From Xenophilus sp. E41 (lineage in GTDB: Bacteria; Pseudomonadota; Gammaproteobacteria; Burkholderiales; Burkholderiaceae_C), in NCBI RefSeq assembly GCF_003671765.1, contig NZ_QPIB01000039.1:47590-111589 (forward strand): a DNA stretch of 64,000 nt. Direction: 5' to 3'. Under the pieces are notes generated by a model. That model made no database searches, was not told the origin of the DNA, and saw nothing but the letters and a program-made list of their open reading frames with translations. The position numbers and the translations under genes were made by a program. Positions 1 through 8,589 of this stretch are shown piece after piece. Each line of letters opens with the position of its first letter. Position 1 is the first letter of the stretch.

Positions 1-59
1 CGACAGCCGACGAGGTCGACGAGCCGCGCAACCGCCGCGTGACGATCGAGGTGCGCTGA
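1..59 (+). CDS. OmpA-family C-terminal domain protein (3' end only)
   Basis: Only the last 18 codons are present, entering from the left edge and ending at a TGA at 57-59. The translated tail, TADEVDEPRNRRVTIEVR, has the arginine-rich NRRV-I-V ending typical of the peptidoglycan-binding OmpA/MotB C-terminal domain in outer-membrane proteins. The hairpin about 30 bp downstream fits the end of a transcript. The family call rests on this short tail alone, so the full gene lies outside the window and could differ. Confidence 0.6.
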   Translation, partial: TADEVDEPRNRRVTIEVR

Positions 60-86
60 CGGCGCCTGTGGCACGCGCCGCACGAC

Positions 87-115
87 AGAAGGGGCCCGAG
101 GGCCCCATTCTTGTC
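87..115 (+). terminator. Intrinsic terminator after the OmpA-like gene
   Basis: A GGGGCC/GGCCCC stem (91-96 and 101-106) with a CGAG loop is followed by ATTCTTGT. The T-tract is weak but the position, just after the stop codon, fits. Confidence 0.55.
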
Positions 116-125
116 ACCGTAGCGG

Positions 126-190
126 ATTTTCGAACCGAATCGGGCTCCGGCGCCCGTCCTGCCTGCACGAGCAGCTATCAAAAGATGAGC
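126..190. repeat. Family A palindromic repeat (REP-like), copy 1
   Basis: The stretch carries the core TCCGGCGCCCGTC followed by AGCAGCTATCAAAA. The same layout recurs near 4.2, 10.5, 26.6 and 38.6 kb. It lies between the convergent ends of the OmpA-like gene and tyrS, 23 bp beyond the tyrS stop codon. Confidence 0.7.
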
Positions 191-212
191 AGCTCGCGTG
201 TTCCGGCAGGCA

Positions 213-1445
213 TCAGGCGAGGTGCACGCGCGCGAACTTGCGCTTGCCCACCTGGACCACGTAACTGCCGGCGCCGAGCTTGAGCCCCTTGTCGCTCACC
301 ACGGCCGAATCGATGCGCACGCCGCCGCCGTCGATCAGCCGGTTGCCCTCCGAGGTCGAGGGCGCGAGGTTGGCCTGCTTGAGCAATTGGGCGATGCCCA
401 ACGGCGCGCCCGAGAGCGTCACTTCGGGAATCTCGTCCGGCACACCGCCCTTGCTGCGATGGATGAAGTCCTGCTCGGCCGCTTCGGCCGCCTGCGCGCT
501 GTGGAAGCGCGCCGTCAGCTCCTTGGCCAGCAGCACCTTCGCGTCCTTGGGGTTGCGCCCGCCCGCCACCTCGGCCTTCAGCGCCGCGATCTCTTCCAGC
601 GAGCGGAAGGACAGCAGCGTGTACCACTTCCACATCAGCTCGTCGGAGATCGACAGCGTCTTGGCGAACATCGTGTTCGGGTCCTCGCTGATGCCGATGT
701 AGTTGTTCTTGCTCTTCGACATCTTCTCGACGCCGTCGAGCCCCTCCAGCAGCGGCATGGTCAGGATGCACTGGGGCTCCTGGCCGTATTCCTGCTGCAG
801 GTGCCGGCCGACCAGCAGGTTGAACTTCTGGTCGGTGCCGCCGAGTTCGAGGTCGCTCTTGAGCGCGACCGAGTCGTAGCCCTGCATCAGCGGGTAGAGG
901 AATTCGTGGACCGAGATCGACTGCCCGTTCTTGAAGCGCTTGTTGAAGTCGTCGCGCTCCATCATGCGGGCCACCGTGTACTTGGCGGCCAGCTGGATCA
1001 TCCCGCGCGCGCCCAGCGGGTCGCTCCACTCGGAGTTGTAGCGGATCTCGGTCTTCGATTCGTCCAGCACCAGCTTGGCCTGGGCGAAATAGGTTTCGGC
1101 GTTGGACCGGATCTGCTCGGCCGTCAGCGGCGGCCGGGTGCTGTTGCGGCCGGACGGGTCGCCGATCAGGCTGGTGAAGTCGCCGATCAGGAAGATCACC
1201 GTGTGCCCCAGATCCTGGAGCTGGCGCATCTTGTTGAGCACCACGGTGTGGCCGAAGTGGATGTCCGGCGCCGTCGGGTCCAGTCCGAGCTTGATGCGAA
1301 GCGGCTGGCCGGTGGCTTCAGCGCGCTGCAGCTTCTTCACCCATTCGTCCTGCGGAAGCAGCTCGTCGGCGCCGCGCAGGGAGATTTCTAGCGCCCGTCC
1401 TACACCATCGGACGGCGGCTGGCCAATAACAAACTGGGGATTCAT
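213..1445 (-). CDS. tyrS: Tyrosyl-tRNA synthetase
   Basis: This class I aminoacyl-tRNA synthetase charges tRNA-Tyr with tyrosine in the cytoplasm. The 410-residue protein has the HIGH-type signature as HFGH at residues 63-66, the KMSKS loop at 241-245, and a C-terminal S4-like RNA-binding region (about 345-410, with [11 protein letters not shown] and the ending [11 protein letters not shown]). Length and motif order match complete bacterial TyrS. The ATG at 1445 is the only start that keeps the full N-terminus. It is divergent from the M23 peptidase gene, and the 160-bp gap holds the promoters. A family A repeat lies just downstream. Confidence 0.96.
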   Translation of the reverse strand: MNPQFVIGQPPSDGVGRALEISLRGADELLPQDEWVKKLQRAEATGQPLRIKLGLDPTAPDIHFGHTVVLNKMRQLQDLGHTVIFLIGDFTSLIGDPSGRNSTRPPLTAEQIRSNAETYFAQAKLVLDESKTEIRYNSEWSDPLGARGMIQLAAKYTVARMMERDDFNKRFKNGQSISVHEFLYPLMQGYDSVALKSDLELGGTDQKFNLLVGRHLQQEYGQEPQCILTMPLLEGLDGVEKMSKSKNNYIGISEDPNTMFAKTLSISDELMWKWYTLLSFRSLEEIAALKAEVAGGRNPKDAKVLLAKELTARFHSAQAAEAAEQDFIHRSKGGVPDEIPEVTLSGAPLGIAQLLKQANLAPSTSEGNRLIDGGGVRIDSAVVSDKGLKLGAGSYVVQVGKRKFARVHLA

Positions 1446-1606
1446 TTGGATTTTTGTGGGGAAAGCAACGGCCGAAAGCTATACTCCAGCCGGTTTCTTG
1501 AGCGCTGCATTCTAAGCGCCGCTCCTTTTTCGCCCCGCCTGAAGACCTTCGTTGGCCCGCAACTTGCTGGCACAGGCGGTCGCCGAACCCGAGCTGGATT
1601 TCTGAG

Positions 1607-2965
1607 TTGTCCAAACTGATCAACGGCATCCTGGCCGCCGAGGAGCTTGTCGCTTCTCGCATCGCCACCACCGTCAAGACCTATCCGCGTCATCTGACAG
1701 CCGCCATCGCCGCGATGCTGCTATGCGCCGGCGGGGGCGCCTTCGCGGTCGCCTCGCTGGGCCCTGACGCGTCCGACCTGCCCATCCACCAGGTGCTCGA
1801 GACCGTGGCCCCGCTGCCGGTCGCGAGCCAGAGCGAGGTGCTGGATGCGCTCAGCTTCACGCTGTTCCGCAGCGAGCAGAGCCGCTCCAGCGACACGGCC
1901 GAGGCGCTGCTCAAGCGCCTGGGCGTGAGCGACCCGGCCGCCGCCGCCTTCGTGCGCGGCAACGCCGACGCCCGCGCCGCCTTCTTCAACCGCGTCGGCC
2001 GCACCATCAACGCCGAGGTCGGGCAGGACAACAGCCTGCGCAAGCTCACGGCGCGCTGGATTCCCGATGGCGACGGCGGCTTCAAGCGCTTCGTGGTCGA
2101 GCGGCTGCCCGCCGGCTTTGTCGCCCGCACCGAGACCGACACGCTGACCCCGGCCACGCGCCTGGCCAGCGGCATCGTGCGCAGCTCGCTCTTCGCCGCC
2201 ACCGACGACGCCCGCATCCCCGACGCCGTCGCCAGCCAGCTGGCCGACATCTTCCAGGGCGACGTGGACTTCCGCCAGCTGCGCAAGGGCGACCGCTTCG
2301 CCGTGGTCTACGAGACCTTCGAGGCCGACGGTCAGACCATGCGCACGGGCCGTGTGCTCTCGGCCGAGTTCGAGAACAACGGCAAGACCTGGCAGGCCAT
2401 GTGGTACCAGGAGCCCGGCCAGAAGGGCGGCTACTACCGCCCCAACGGCGACAGCCTGCGCAAGGCCTACCTGAGCTCGCCGGTCGAGTTCACCCGCGTG
2501 TCCAGCGGCTTCGCGATGCGCATGCACCCCATCCTGAACAGCTGGCGCCAGCACAACGGCGTCGACTTCGCGGCGCCCACCGGGACCCCGGTGCGCACCG
2601 TGGGCGACGGCACGGTCGATTTCGCCGGCCAGCAGAACGGCTACGGCAACATCGTCATCGTCGGCCACCGCAACGGCCAGCAGACGGCCTATGCCCACCT
2701 CTCGCGCATCGACGTCAAGGAAGGACAGTCCGTGAGCCAGGGCCAGTCGATCGGCGCCGTGGGCTCCACCGGCTGGGCCACCGGGCCGCACCTGCACTTC
2801 GAGTTCCGCATCAACGGCGAGTACCACGACCCGACGACGATCGCCCAGCAGGACGGGGGGCAGCCCATCTCCGCCGCGGCGCGCCCCGCCTTCGAGAAGG
2901 TCGCCAAGGCCACGCGCACCGAGCTGGCCGCCGCCTTCTCGGTGGTCCAAGCCAGCGCCGACTGA
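1607..2965 (+). CDS. M23-family murein endopeptidase
   Basis: This probably cleaves peptidoglycan cross-links in the periplasm as a zinc metallopeptidase. The start is a TTG at 1607; no ATG or GTG gives the N-terminal membrane segment. Residues about 30-52 form one transmembrane or uncleaved signal helix (AAIAAMLLCAGGGAFAVASL). A middle region of about 200 residues precedes the LytM domain. The LytM zinc ligands are complete: H316 and D320 in HNGVD, and H395 and H397 in HLHFE. The gene ends at a strong terminator, and anmK follows on the same strand, so the two form a cell wall turnover neighbourhood. The precise peptide bond cut cannot be read from sequence. Confidence 0.9.
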   Translation: MSKLINGILAAEELVASRIATTVKTYPRHLTAAIAAMLLCAGGGAFAVASLGPDASDLPIHQVLETVAPLPVASQSEVLDALSFTLFRSEQSRSSDTAEALLKRLGVSDPAAAAFVRGNADARAAFFNRVGRTINAEVGQDNSLRKLTARWIPDGDGGFKRFVVERLPAGFVARTETDTLTPATRLASGIVRSSLFAATDDARIPDAVASQLADIFQGDVDFRQLRKGDRFAVVYETFEADGQTMRTGRVLSAEFENNGKTWQAMWYQEPGQKGGYYRPNGDSLRKAYLSSPVEFTRVSSGFAMRMHPILNSWRQHNGVDFAAPTGTPVRTVGDGTVDFAGQQNGYGNIVIVGHRNGQQTAYAHLSRIDVKEGQSVSQGQSIGAVGSTGWATGPHLHFEFRINGEYHDPTTIAQQDGGQPISAAARPAFEKVAKATRTELAAAFSVVQASAD

Positions 2966-2992
2966 GCGCCTCGCTCGCGCCGTCACAATCCG

Positions 2993-3021
2993 AAGCGCCG
3001 CTGTTGCGGCGCTTTTTCTTT
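2993..3021 (+). terminator. Intrinsic terminator between the M23 peptidase and anmK
   Basis: A perfect 8-bp stem, AGCGCCGC/GCGGCGCT (2994-3001 and 3006-3013), with a TGTT loop is followed directly by TTTTTCTTT. The T-tract ends only 17 bp before the anmK ATG, so anmK either depends on readthrough or has a promoter inside this short stretch. Confidence 0.85.
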
Positions 3022-3037
3022 GGGAAACCTCGCCGCC

Positions 3038-4168
3038 ATGGCCGCAGAACTCTTCATCGGGCTGATGTCCGGCACCTCGCTCGACGGCGTGGATGGTGTG
3101 CTGACCGACCTGTCCGGCGGCGGCATCGCCGTGCGGGCGCACGCGAGCGCGCCCTTTCCCGTCGCGCTGCGCGAGGAGTTGCTCGCGCTCAACCGCTCCG
3201 ACGGCGCCAACGAACTGCACCGCGCGGCACTCGCCGGCAACGGGCTCGCCCGCGTGTACGCCGAGGTCGTGCGCATGCTGCTCGCCAAGGCAGCCCAGGA
3301 AGCCGCGCAGATCGTCGCCATCGGCGCCCACGGCCAGACCGTGCGCCACCGCCCCGGCGAGTTCGACGGCACCGGCTACACCCTGCAATTGAACAACCCG
3401 GCCCTGCTGGCCGAGCTGACCGACATCGACGTGGTGGCCGACTTCCGCACGCGCGACCTCGCGGCCGGTGGGCAGGGTGCACCGCTGGTGCCGGCCTTCC
3501 ACGCGGCGCTCTTCGGGCGGGCCGACGAGACGGTGGCGGTGCTCAACCTCGGCGGCATCGCCAACCTGAGCGTGCTGCCGCCGGCTGCCCAGGCTGAAAG
3601 CCGCGCGGTGCTCGGCTTCGACTGCGGACCGGCCAATGCGCTGATGGACCACTGGTGCCAACGCCACCGCGGCGCGCCCTTCGACGCCGGCGGCGCCTGG
3701 GCCGCCAGCGGCCGCGTTCATGCCGGCTTGCTGTCCCGCCTGCTCGCGGAGCCCTACTTCGCGCGGCCCGCGCCCAAGAGCACAGGCCGCGACCTGTTCC
3801 ATTCCGAGTGGCTCGCCGCGGCGCTCGCCAAGGAGGCGCCGCTTGCCGCCCAGGACGTGCAGGCCACGCTGGCCGAACTCACGGCGGAAAGTGCCGCCCG
3901 GGCCGTGCACGAGGCCGCCAGCGACGCACGCACGCTGATCGTCTGCGGCGGCGGCGCGCTCAATGCACACCTGATGGCGCGGCTCGCAGCCCTGCTGCCG
4001 GGCGTGGGGGTGCTGTCTTCCGAAGCACGCGGCCTGCCGCCGCAGCAGGTGGAAGCCACGGCCTTCGCCTGGCTGGCGCGGCGCACCGTTCGACGCGAGC
4101 CGGGAAACTTGGCGAGCGTGACCGGCGCCCGCGGCGCGCGGGTGCTGGGCGCCGTTTACCCGGCCTGA
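3038..4168 (+). CDS. anmK: Anhydro-N-acetylmuramic acid kinase
   Basis: AnmK phosphorylates and hydrolyses 1,6-anhydro-MurNAc to MurNAc-6-phosphate during cell wall recycling in the cytoplasm. The 376-residue protein begins with the family phosphate-binding signature GLMSGTSLDGVD (residues 8-19). It has the ASKHA-type blocks NLGGIANLS (about 169-177), GFDCGPANALMD and, near the C-terminus, VCGGGALN. Length is normal. The ATG at 3038 was preferred over an upstream TTG at 3020 because 3020 falls inside the terminator T-tract. The M23 peptidase upstream gives functional context. Confidence 0.95.
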   Translation: MAAELFIGLMSGTSLDGVDGVLTDLSGGGIAVRAHASAPFPVALREELLALNRSDGANELHRAALAGNGLARVYAEVVRMLLAKAAQEAAQIVAIGAHGQTVRHRPGEFDGTGYTLQLNNPALLAELTDIDVVADFRTRDLAAGGQGAPLVPAFHAALFGRADETVAVLNLGGIANLSVLPPAAQAESRAVLGFDCGPANALMDHWCQRHRGAPFDAGGAWAASGRVHAGLLSRLLAEPYFARPAPKSTGRDLFHSEWLAAALAKEAPLAAQDVQATLAELTAESAARAVHEAASDARTLIVCGGGALNAHLMARLAALLPGVGVLSSEARGLPPQQVEATAFAWLARRTVRREPGNLASVTGARGARVLGAVYPA

Positions 4169-4234
4169 GTTTTCAAGCCCAAAGAGGCTACAGCGCCCGT
4201 GGGATGGGCGCTTATCGCTATCGAAATAATAGCA
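4169..4234. repeat. Family A palindromic repeat, copy 2
   Basis: The 66 bp begin with TTTTCAAGCCCAAAG, have the core CAGCGCCCGT and its inverse, and end with CGCTATCGAAATAATAGC. It fills the whole gap between the convergent anmK and MFS genes, from the base after the anmK stop to 2 bp before the MFS stop. Confidence 0.85.
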
Positions 4235-4235
4235 A

Positions 4236-5687
4236 TCAGCCGTGCCCGGACACTTCCGGGCCATCGAGCTGCGGCGCCCGGGCCTCGGCGGGCAGCTGCC
4301 AGAACACGGCCGCCGAGGCGAGCGTGATCAGCCCCACCGTCACGAAGGTCGCCTGGAAGGCTTCGAGCGCCGCGCCGGGCGTGCCGGTGCCGCCGAAGGC
4401 CGCGCTGAAGCCCGACAGCACCGCGCCGGCCACGGCCACGCCCAGGCTCATCGCCAGCATCTGCACCATCGACAGCAGGCTGTTGCCGCTGCTGGCGCTG
4501 GCGCCGTCCAGGTCCTTCAGCGTGATGGTGTTCATGGCCGTGAACTGCAGCGAGTTGAAGGCGCCGAAGGCCGCGAGCTGCAGCACGCGCAGCCAGATCG
4601 GCTCGCCCGGCGTGGCCAGGGCGAAGCTGGCCATCAGCAGGCCGATGATCGCGGTGTTGCCCACCAGCACGTTGCGATAGCCGAAGCGCAGGATCAGCGG
4701 CGTCGCGACCCGCTTCATCGCCATGCCGGCGAGTGCCGTGGGCAGCATCATCAGCCCCGCCTGCAGGGGCGAATAGCCCAGGGAGATCTGCAGCGAGATC
4801 GGGATCAGGAAAGGCATCGCCCCGCTGCCCAGCCGGCAGAACAGGTTGCCCAGCAGCCCCACCGACAGCGTGCGCACGCGGAACAGCTGGGTCGAGAACA
4901 GCGGCTGAGGGTGCCGCACCGCATGCAGCCAGTAGACCACCAGCGCCGCGAAACCGAAGACGCCCAGCACCAGAGTGCCGGCCTGGCGCAGGCCCAGGTC
5001 GGAGCCGCCCTCGATGGCCAGCGAGATGGCGACCATGCCGAAGGCCAGCAGCGCATAGCCCCAGAGGTCGAAGCGGCCGGTCTGCTCGGCCCGCGCATCG
5101 GGCATGAAGCGCTGCGTGGCGACGAGGCCGATGAGCCCCACCGGCAGGTTGATGAGGAAGATCCAGTGCCACGAGGCGTACTGCACCAGCCAGCCGCCGA
5201 GCGTCGGGCCCAGCAGCGGCCCGATGAGGCCGGGAATCGCGACGAAGCTCATCGCCTGCAGGAACTCGCCGCGCGGAAAGGTGCGCAGCACCGACAGGCG
5301 CCCCACAGGCAGCAGCAGCGCGCCGCCCAGCCCCTGCAGCACGCGCGCCGCCACCAGCTCGCCCAGACCGCGCGAGGCCGCACAGGCCAGGGAGCCGAGC
5401 GAGAACAGCGCGATCGCCAGCATGAACACGCGCCGCGTGCCGAAGCGGTCGGCGAGCCAGCCCGAGGCCGGGATCAGCATCGCCATGGTCAGCGAATAGG
5501 CCACGATCACCGACTGCATGCGCAGCGGGCTCTCGCCCAGGCTCGCCGCCATCGCCGGCAGCGCCGTGTTGATGATGGTCGCGTCCAGCGTCTGCATGAA
5601 GAAGCCGATCGCCACCAGCCACAGCAGCACGCGGCGGCTGGCGGCATCGGGCGGCGGATCGGGGATGGCGGGCGTCGGAGCGCTCAT
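4236..5687 (-). CDS. DHA2-family MFS efflux transporter
   Basis: This is an inner-membrane, proton-driven drug or metabolite exporter of the EmrB/MdtD type. The 483 residues contain about 13-14 hydrophobic helices. The N-terminal half carries the DHA2 signature TLDATIINTALPAMA (about 32-46), motif A as GWLADRFGTRRVF (about 76-88), and the exporter-type motif C region GPLLGPTLGGWLVQ. The substrate cannot be inferred. The ATG at 5687 gives a short proline-rich cytoplasmic N-terminus. It is transcribed leftward into the family A repeat and sits downstream of the erpA terminator, so it is its own unit. Confidence 0.9.
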   Translation of the reverse strand: MSAPTPAIPDPPPDAASRRVLLWLVAIGFFMQTLDATIINTALPAMAASLGESPLRMQSVIVAYSLTMAMLIPASGWLADRFGTRRVFMLAIALFSLGSLACAASRGLGELVAARVLQGLGGALLLPVGRLSVLRTFPRGEFLQAMSFVAIPGLIGPLLGPTLGGWLVQYASWHWIFLINLPVGLIGLVATQRFMPDARAEQTGRFDLWGYALLAFGMVAISLAIEGGSDLGLRQAGTLVLGVFGFAALVVYWLHAVRHPQPLFSTQLFRVRTLSVGLLGNLFCRLGSGAMPFLIPISLQISLGYSPLQAGLMMLPTALAGMAMKRVATPLILRFGYRNVLVGNTAIIGLLMASFALATPGEPIWLRVLQLAAFGAFNSLQFTAMNTITLKDLDGASASSGNSLLSMVQMLAMSLGVAVAGAVLSGFSAAFGGTGTPGAALEAFQATFVTVGLITLASAAVFWQLPAEARAPQLDGPEVSGHG

Positions 5688-5743
5688 GGTGTTCTGGCTT
5701 TCTGGCGCGGGGCGCCGCGGCCGACGGCAGACGCGGCGGGAAC

Positions 5744-5766
5744 GAAAAAGCCGCCCGAAGGCGGCT
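5744..5766 (-). terminator. Intrinsic terminator of erpA
   Basis: Read on the minus strand, AGCCGCC and GGCGGCT pair around a UUCG tetraloop (5749-5766) and are followed by TTTTTCG. It lies between the erpA stop and the MFS start. Confidence 0.85.
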
Positions 5767-5829
5767 GGACCGGTGACAGGTGGGGCGCGGGGTGGTGGTC
5801 GGTGTGCGCCCGCCCGGTCAAGATGCGAA

Positions 5830-6201
5830 TCAGGCCGAGAAGCTCGAGCCGCAGCCGCAGGTGCTGGTGGCGTTCGGGTTCTTGATCACGAACTGGGCGC
5901 CTTGCAGGTCTTCCTTGTAGTCGATCTCGGCGCCGACCAGGTACTGGTAGCTCATCGCGTCGATCAGCAGCGACACGCCATTCTTGGTCATCGTCGTGTC
6001 GTCGTCGTTCGTGATCTCGTCGAAGGTGAAGCCGTACTGGAAGCCCGAGCAGCCGCCACCCTGCACGAATACGCGCAGCTTCAGGTCGGGATTGCCCTCT
6101 TCGGCGATCAGGTCCGCCACCTTGGCGGCCGCGCTGTCGGTGAAGACGATCGGCTCGGGCATCTGGCTGGGGGTGCTGATGGTTTCGGCAACTGCGCTCA
6201 T
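5830..6201 (-). CDS. erpA: A-type iron-sulfur cluster insertion protein ErpA
   Basis: ErpA carries and inserts Fe-S clusters into apoproteins. The 123-residue protein shows the A-type carrier fold signature: [11 protein letters not shown] with Cys51, and the C-terminal pair in TCGCGSSF (Cys115 and Cys117). These are the three expected cluster ligands. The ATG at 6201 starts the typical protein; longer in-frame starts run into the rpsI terminator. In-family alternatives such as IscA or SufA are less likely, because no isc or suf genes are adjacent and stand-alone erpA copies are usual in this group. Confidence 0.92.
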   Translation of the reverse strand: MSAVAETISTPSQMPEPIVFTDSAAAKVADLIAEEGNPDLKLRVFVQGGGCSGFQYGFTFDEITNDDDTTMTKNGVSLLIDAMSYQYLVGAEIDYKEDLQGAQFVIKNPNATSTCGCGSSFSA

Positions 6202-6273
6202 GGATGGTTCTCCGTGGGGACCGCCACTCGCAAGACAGCGGGCGGCCAATGAGGGAAATGCTACCCCAGACAA

Positions 6274-6301
6274 AGAAAAACCGCCCCGAGGGCGGTCTTT
6301 C
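6274..6301 (-). terminator. Terminator of the rplM-rpsI operon
   Basis: On the minus strand ACCGCCC and GGGCGGT (6280-6286 and 6290-6296) pair around a 3-nt loop and run into TTTTTCTTTG. An A-rich flank on the other side makes it partly bidirectional. Confidence 0.85.
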
Positions 6302-6431
6302 TTGATACGGCGCACAGCCGAAGTGTTGATATTCGCGTAGCGAGGGCCTGCAGGGCAAGGCGCGAACCGGAACCGGACTCGCGTCCGGTGAGGATTCGCA
6401 ACGCGGCCATGCAGGTCCGCAGTAGCGAAGA

Positions 6432-6824
6432 TCAGCGCTTCGAGAACTGCTTGCGGCGACGTGCGGAGTGCAGACCGACCTTCTTCCGTTCGACTTCGCG
6501 GGCGTCACGGGTGACGAAACCGGCCTGGCTCAGCACCGGCTTGAGGTTCGCGTCGTAGTCGATCAGGGCACGGGTGATGCCGTGGCGGGTCGCGCCGGCC
6601 TGACCGGATTCGCCGCCGCCGTGGACGTTGACCTGGATGTCGAAGGTCTCGACGTTGTCGGTCAGCACCAGGGGCTGCTTGGCGATCATGATCGAGGTCT
6701 GGCGGCCGAAGAATTCTTCGATCGTCTTGCCGTTCACCGTGATCTTGCCGGTGCCCTTCTTGAGAAACACGCGGGCGACGCTGGACTTGCGACGGCCGGT
6801 GCCATTGTTCCAATCACCAATCAT
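6432..6824 (-). CDS. rpsI: 30S ribosomal protein S9
   Basis: S9 is a small-subunit protein whose C-terminal tail reaches the P-site tRNA. The 130-residue sequence begins with the S9 signature [14 protein letters not shown], contains [19 protein letters not shown], and ends with the basic [12 protein letters not shown] tail. The final Lys-Arg, which contacts the P-site tRNA, is intact. The gene starts 11 bp after the rplM stop and is co-transcribed with it. Confidence 0.98.
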   Translation of the reverse strand: MIGDWNNGTGRRKSSVARVFLKKGTGKITVNGKTIEEFFGRQTSIMIAKQPLVLTDNVETFDIQVNVHGGGESGQAGATRHGITRALIDYDANLKPVLSQAGFVTRDAREVERKKVGLHSARRRKQFSKR

Positions 6825-6835
6825 CTCAAGGCTCC

Positions 6836-7264
6836 TTAGATTTCCAGAGCCTTGGGCTGCTGGGCGGTGTGCGGATGCTCTGCACCGCCGTACACCTTGA
6901 GTTTCTTGATCATCGCGTAGCCGAGCGGGCCCTTGGGCAGCATGCCCTTGACAGCCTTCTCGAGTGCACGGCCGGGGTGCTTGGCCTGCATGTCGCGGAA
7001 GTTGGTGGCCGTGATGCCGCCGGGGAAGCCCGAATGACGGTAGTACACCTTGTCGAGCGACTTGGTGCCGGTGACCTTGAGCTTGGAGGCGTTGACGATG
7101 ACGATGAAATCGCCGGTGTCGACGTGAGGCGTGTAAATGGCCTTGTGCTTGCCGCGCAGTCGGAGGGCCACTTCGCTGGCTACCCGTCCGAGGACCTTGT
7201 CGGTCGCGTCAATCACAAACCACTCGTGCACGACCTCAGCGGGCTTTGCGCTGAAAGTAGACAT
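6836..7264 (-). CDS. rplM: 50S ribosomal protein L13
   Basis: L13 is an early-assembly large-subunit protein. The 142-residue sequence has the expected [12 protein letters not shown] start, the central [21 protein letters not shown] block and the [26 protein letters not shown] region. The ATG at 7264 is preceded by AGGAAAACT. A longer frame upstream runs through the 5' leader and was rejected. It is first gene of the rplM-rpsI operon; the promoter is listed separately and gives a leader of about 145 nt. Confidence 0.98.
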   Translation of the reverse strand: MSTFSAKPAEVVHEWFVIDATDKVLGRVASEVALRLRGKHKAIYTPHVDTGDFIVIVNASKLKVTGTKSLDKVYYRHSGFPGGITATNFRDMQAKHPGRALEKAVKGMLPKGPLGYAMIKKLKVYGGAEHPHTAQQPKALEI

Positions 7265-7414
7265 GAGTTTTCCTAAAAAAGGAGGTTTGCTGAGAGCCCT
7301 TTTCCACGGTCGGTCTTCCTCTGGAGGGAAGCTCTTAGGTGGGAGGAATGCCTTCACCCGTAGAGGATCGAAGGCGTCTTTGCCGCGGGGCCCGAAATCG
7401 CTGCAAAGCCAACG

Positions 7415-7443
7415 ATTATAGGTCGGCCGGCGCGGCGGGGCAA
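7415..7443 (-). promoter_or_regulatory. Sigma70 promoter of rplM-rpsI
   Basis: On the minus strand there is TTGCCC (plus-strand 7438-7443), a 17-bp spacer, and a perfect TATAAT (7415-7420). Transcription should start near 7408, leaving a leader of about 145 nt before rplM that could hold autoregulatory structure. Confidence 0.8.
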
Positions 7444-7556
7444 TCTCCGGCGGCCGCCGGGGCTCGAGGCCGCCCAAGCCGACCGACAATCAGGGGTTCG
7501 CGGCGGCGGCGCCCGCCACGGCACCGACCGCGCTCTCACCCAGGATCCAGCCCGCC

Positions 7557-8459
7557 ATGTTCAGCTACCGCCACGCCTTCCACGCCGGCAACCACGCCGA
7601 TGTGCTCAAACACACGGTGCTGATCGCCACCCTCGAGCACCTGCTCGAAAAGCCCGCGCCGATCACGGTGATCGACACCCACGCCGGAGCCGGCCTGTAC
7701 CGGCTCGACGGCGACTATGCCGGCACCAGCGGCGAGGCGGCCGACGGCGTGCTGCGCCTGCTGGGGCCCGCGGCCGGCGACACGGGGGCGCAAGCGCTGC
7801 CGCCGGCTCTCGCCCGCTACCTGGAGGTGGTGCGCAGCTTCAACCGCGAGGGCCAGGCCCGCGTGTACCCGGGTTCGCCCTTCATCACCCATCACCTGCT
7901 GCGCGACGAGGACAAGCTCAAGCTCTACGAGCTTCACCCGACGGACGCGCGCACGCTGGATGCCAATATCGCCCAGCTCGACGCCGGCCGGCAGATCGCC
8001 GTGCTGCGCGAGGACGGCTTCGGCAGCGCCACCAAGTTCCTGCCGCCACCCTCGCGACGCGCGCTGGTGCTGGTGGATCCGAGTTACGAATTGAAGACCG
8101 ACTACGCCCGCACGGCGGCCTTCATCGGCGAAGCGGTCAAGCGTTTCGCCACGGGTGTGTACGCCGTGTGGTACCCCATCATTCCCCGGCCCGAAGCACA
8201 CGACCTGCCGCGCCGGCTCAAGACCCTGGCCAACAAGGCCGGCAAGCCCTGGCTGCATGCGACGCTCACGGTCAAGTCGAGCAAGCTCACGACCAACGCG
8301 GCCGGCGAGACGCAGCGACCGGGCCTGCCCGCCAGCGGGATGTTCCTCATCAACCCGCCCTACACGCTGGCCGACCAGTTGCGCCCGGCGCTCGCTCGCC
8401 TGGCCGAGGTGCTCGCCCAGGACCGCCACGCCGGCTGCGCCGTGGAAACGGGCGGCTGA
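7557..8459 (+). CDS. rlmJ: 23S rRNA (adenine-2030-N6)-methyltransferase RlmJ
   Basis: RlmJ uses SAM to methylate N6 of A2030 in 23S rRNA. The protein has 300 residues. It opens with the family-specific MFSYRHAFHAGNHADVLKH, followed by the SAM-binding strand VIDTHAGAGLY (about 38-48). The catalytic motif IV is DPSYE at about 174-178, where most amino-methyltransferases have DPPY. WYPI and a C-terminal GMFLINPPYTL complete the family pattern. The ATG at 7557 matches the conserved start. It is divergent from rplM. Confidence 0.95.
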   Translation: MFSYRHAFHAGNHADVLKHTVLIATLEHLLEKPAPITVIDTHAGAGLYRLDGDYAGTSGEAADGVLRLLGPAAGDTGAQALPPALARYLEVVRSFNREGQARVYPGSPFITHHLLRDEDKLKLYELHPTDARTLDANIAQLDAGRQIAVLREDGFGSATKFLPPPSRRALVLVDPSYELKTDYARTAAFIGEAVKRFATGVYAVWYPIIPRPEAHDLPRRLKTLANKAGKPWLHATLTVKSSKLTTNAAGETQRPGLPASGMFLINPPYTLADQLRPALARLAEVLAQDRHAGCAVETGG

Positions 8460-8589
8460 CGCAGGCTGCGCAGCGGCCCCTCGCGCATTCCGTCACGCCC
8501 AGACCGTCGCGTCACACAGCGGGCGTCAGGGAGGGTGCCACGCCGCCAGCAACGCGCCGCGTCACCCCCACGGGGCAAGGGCGTTGCGC

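Noticed and set aside
198..1391. A plus-strand open frame antisense to tyrS
   Set aside because: It is a shadow frame; tyrS has all catalytic motifs on the other strand.
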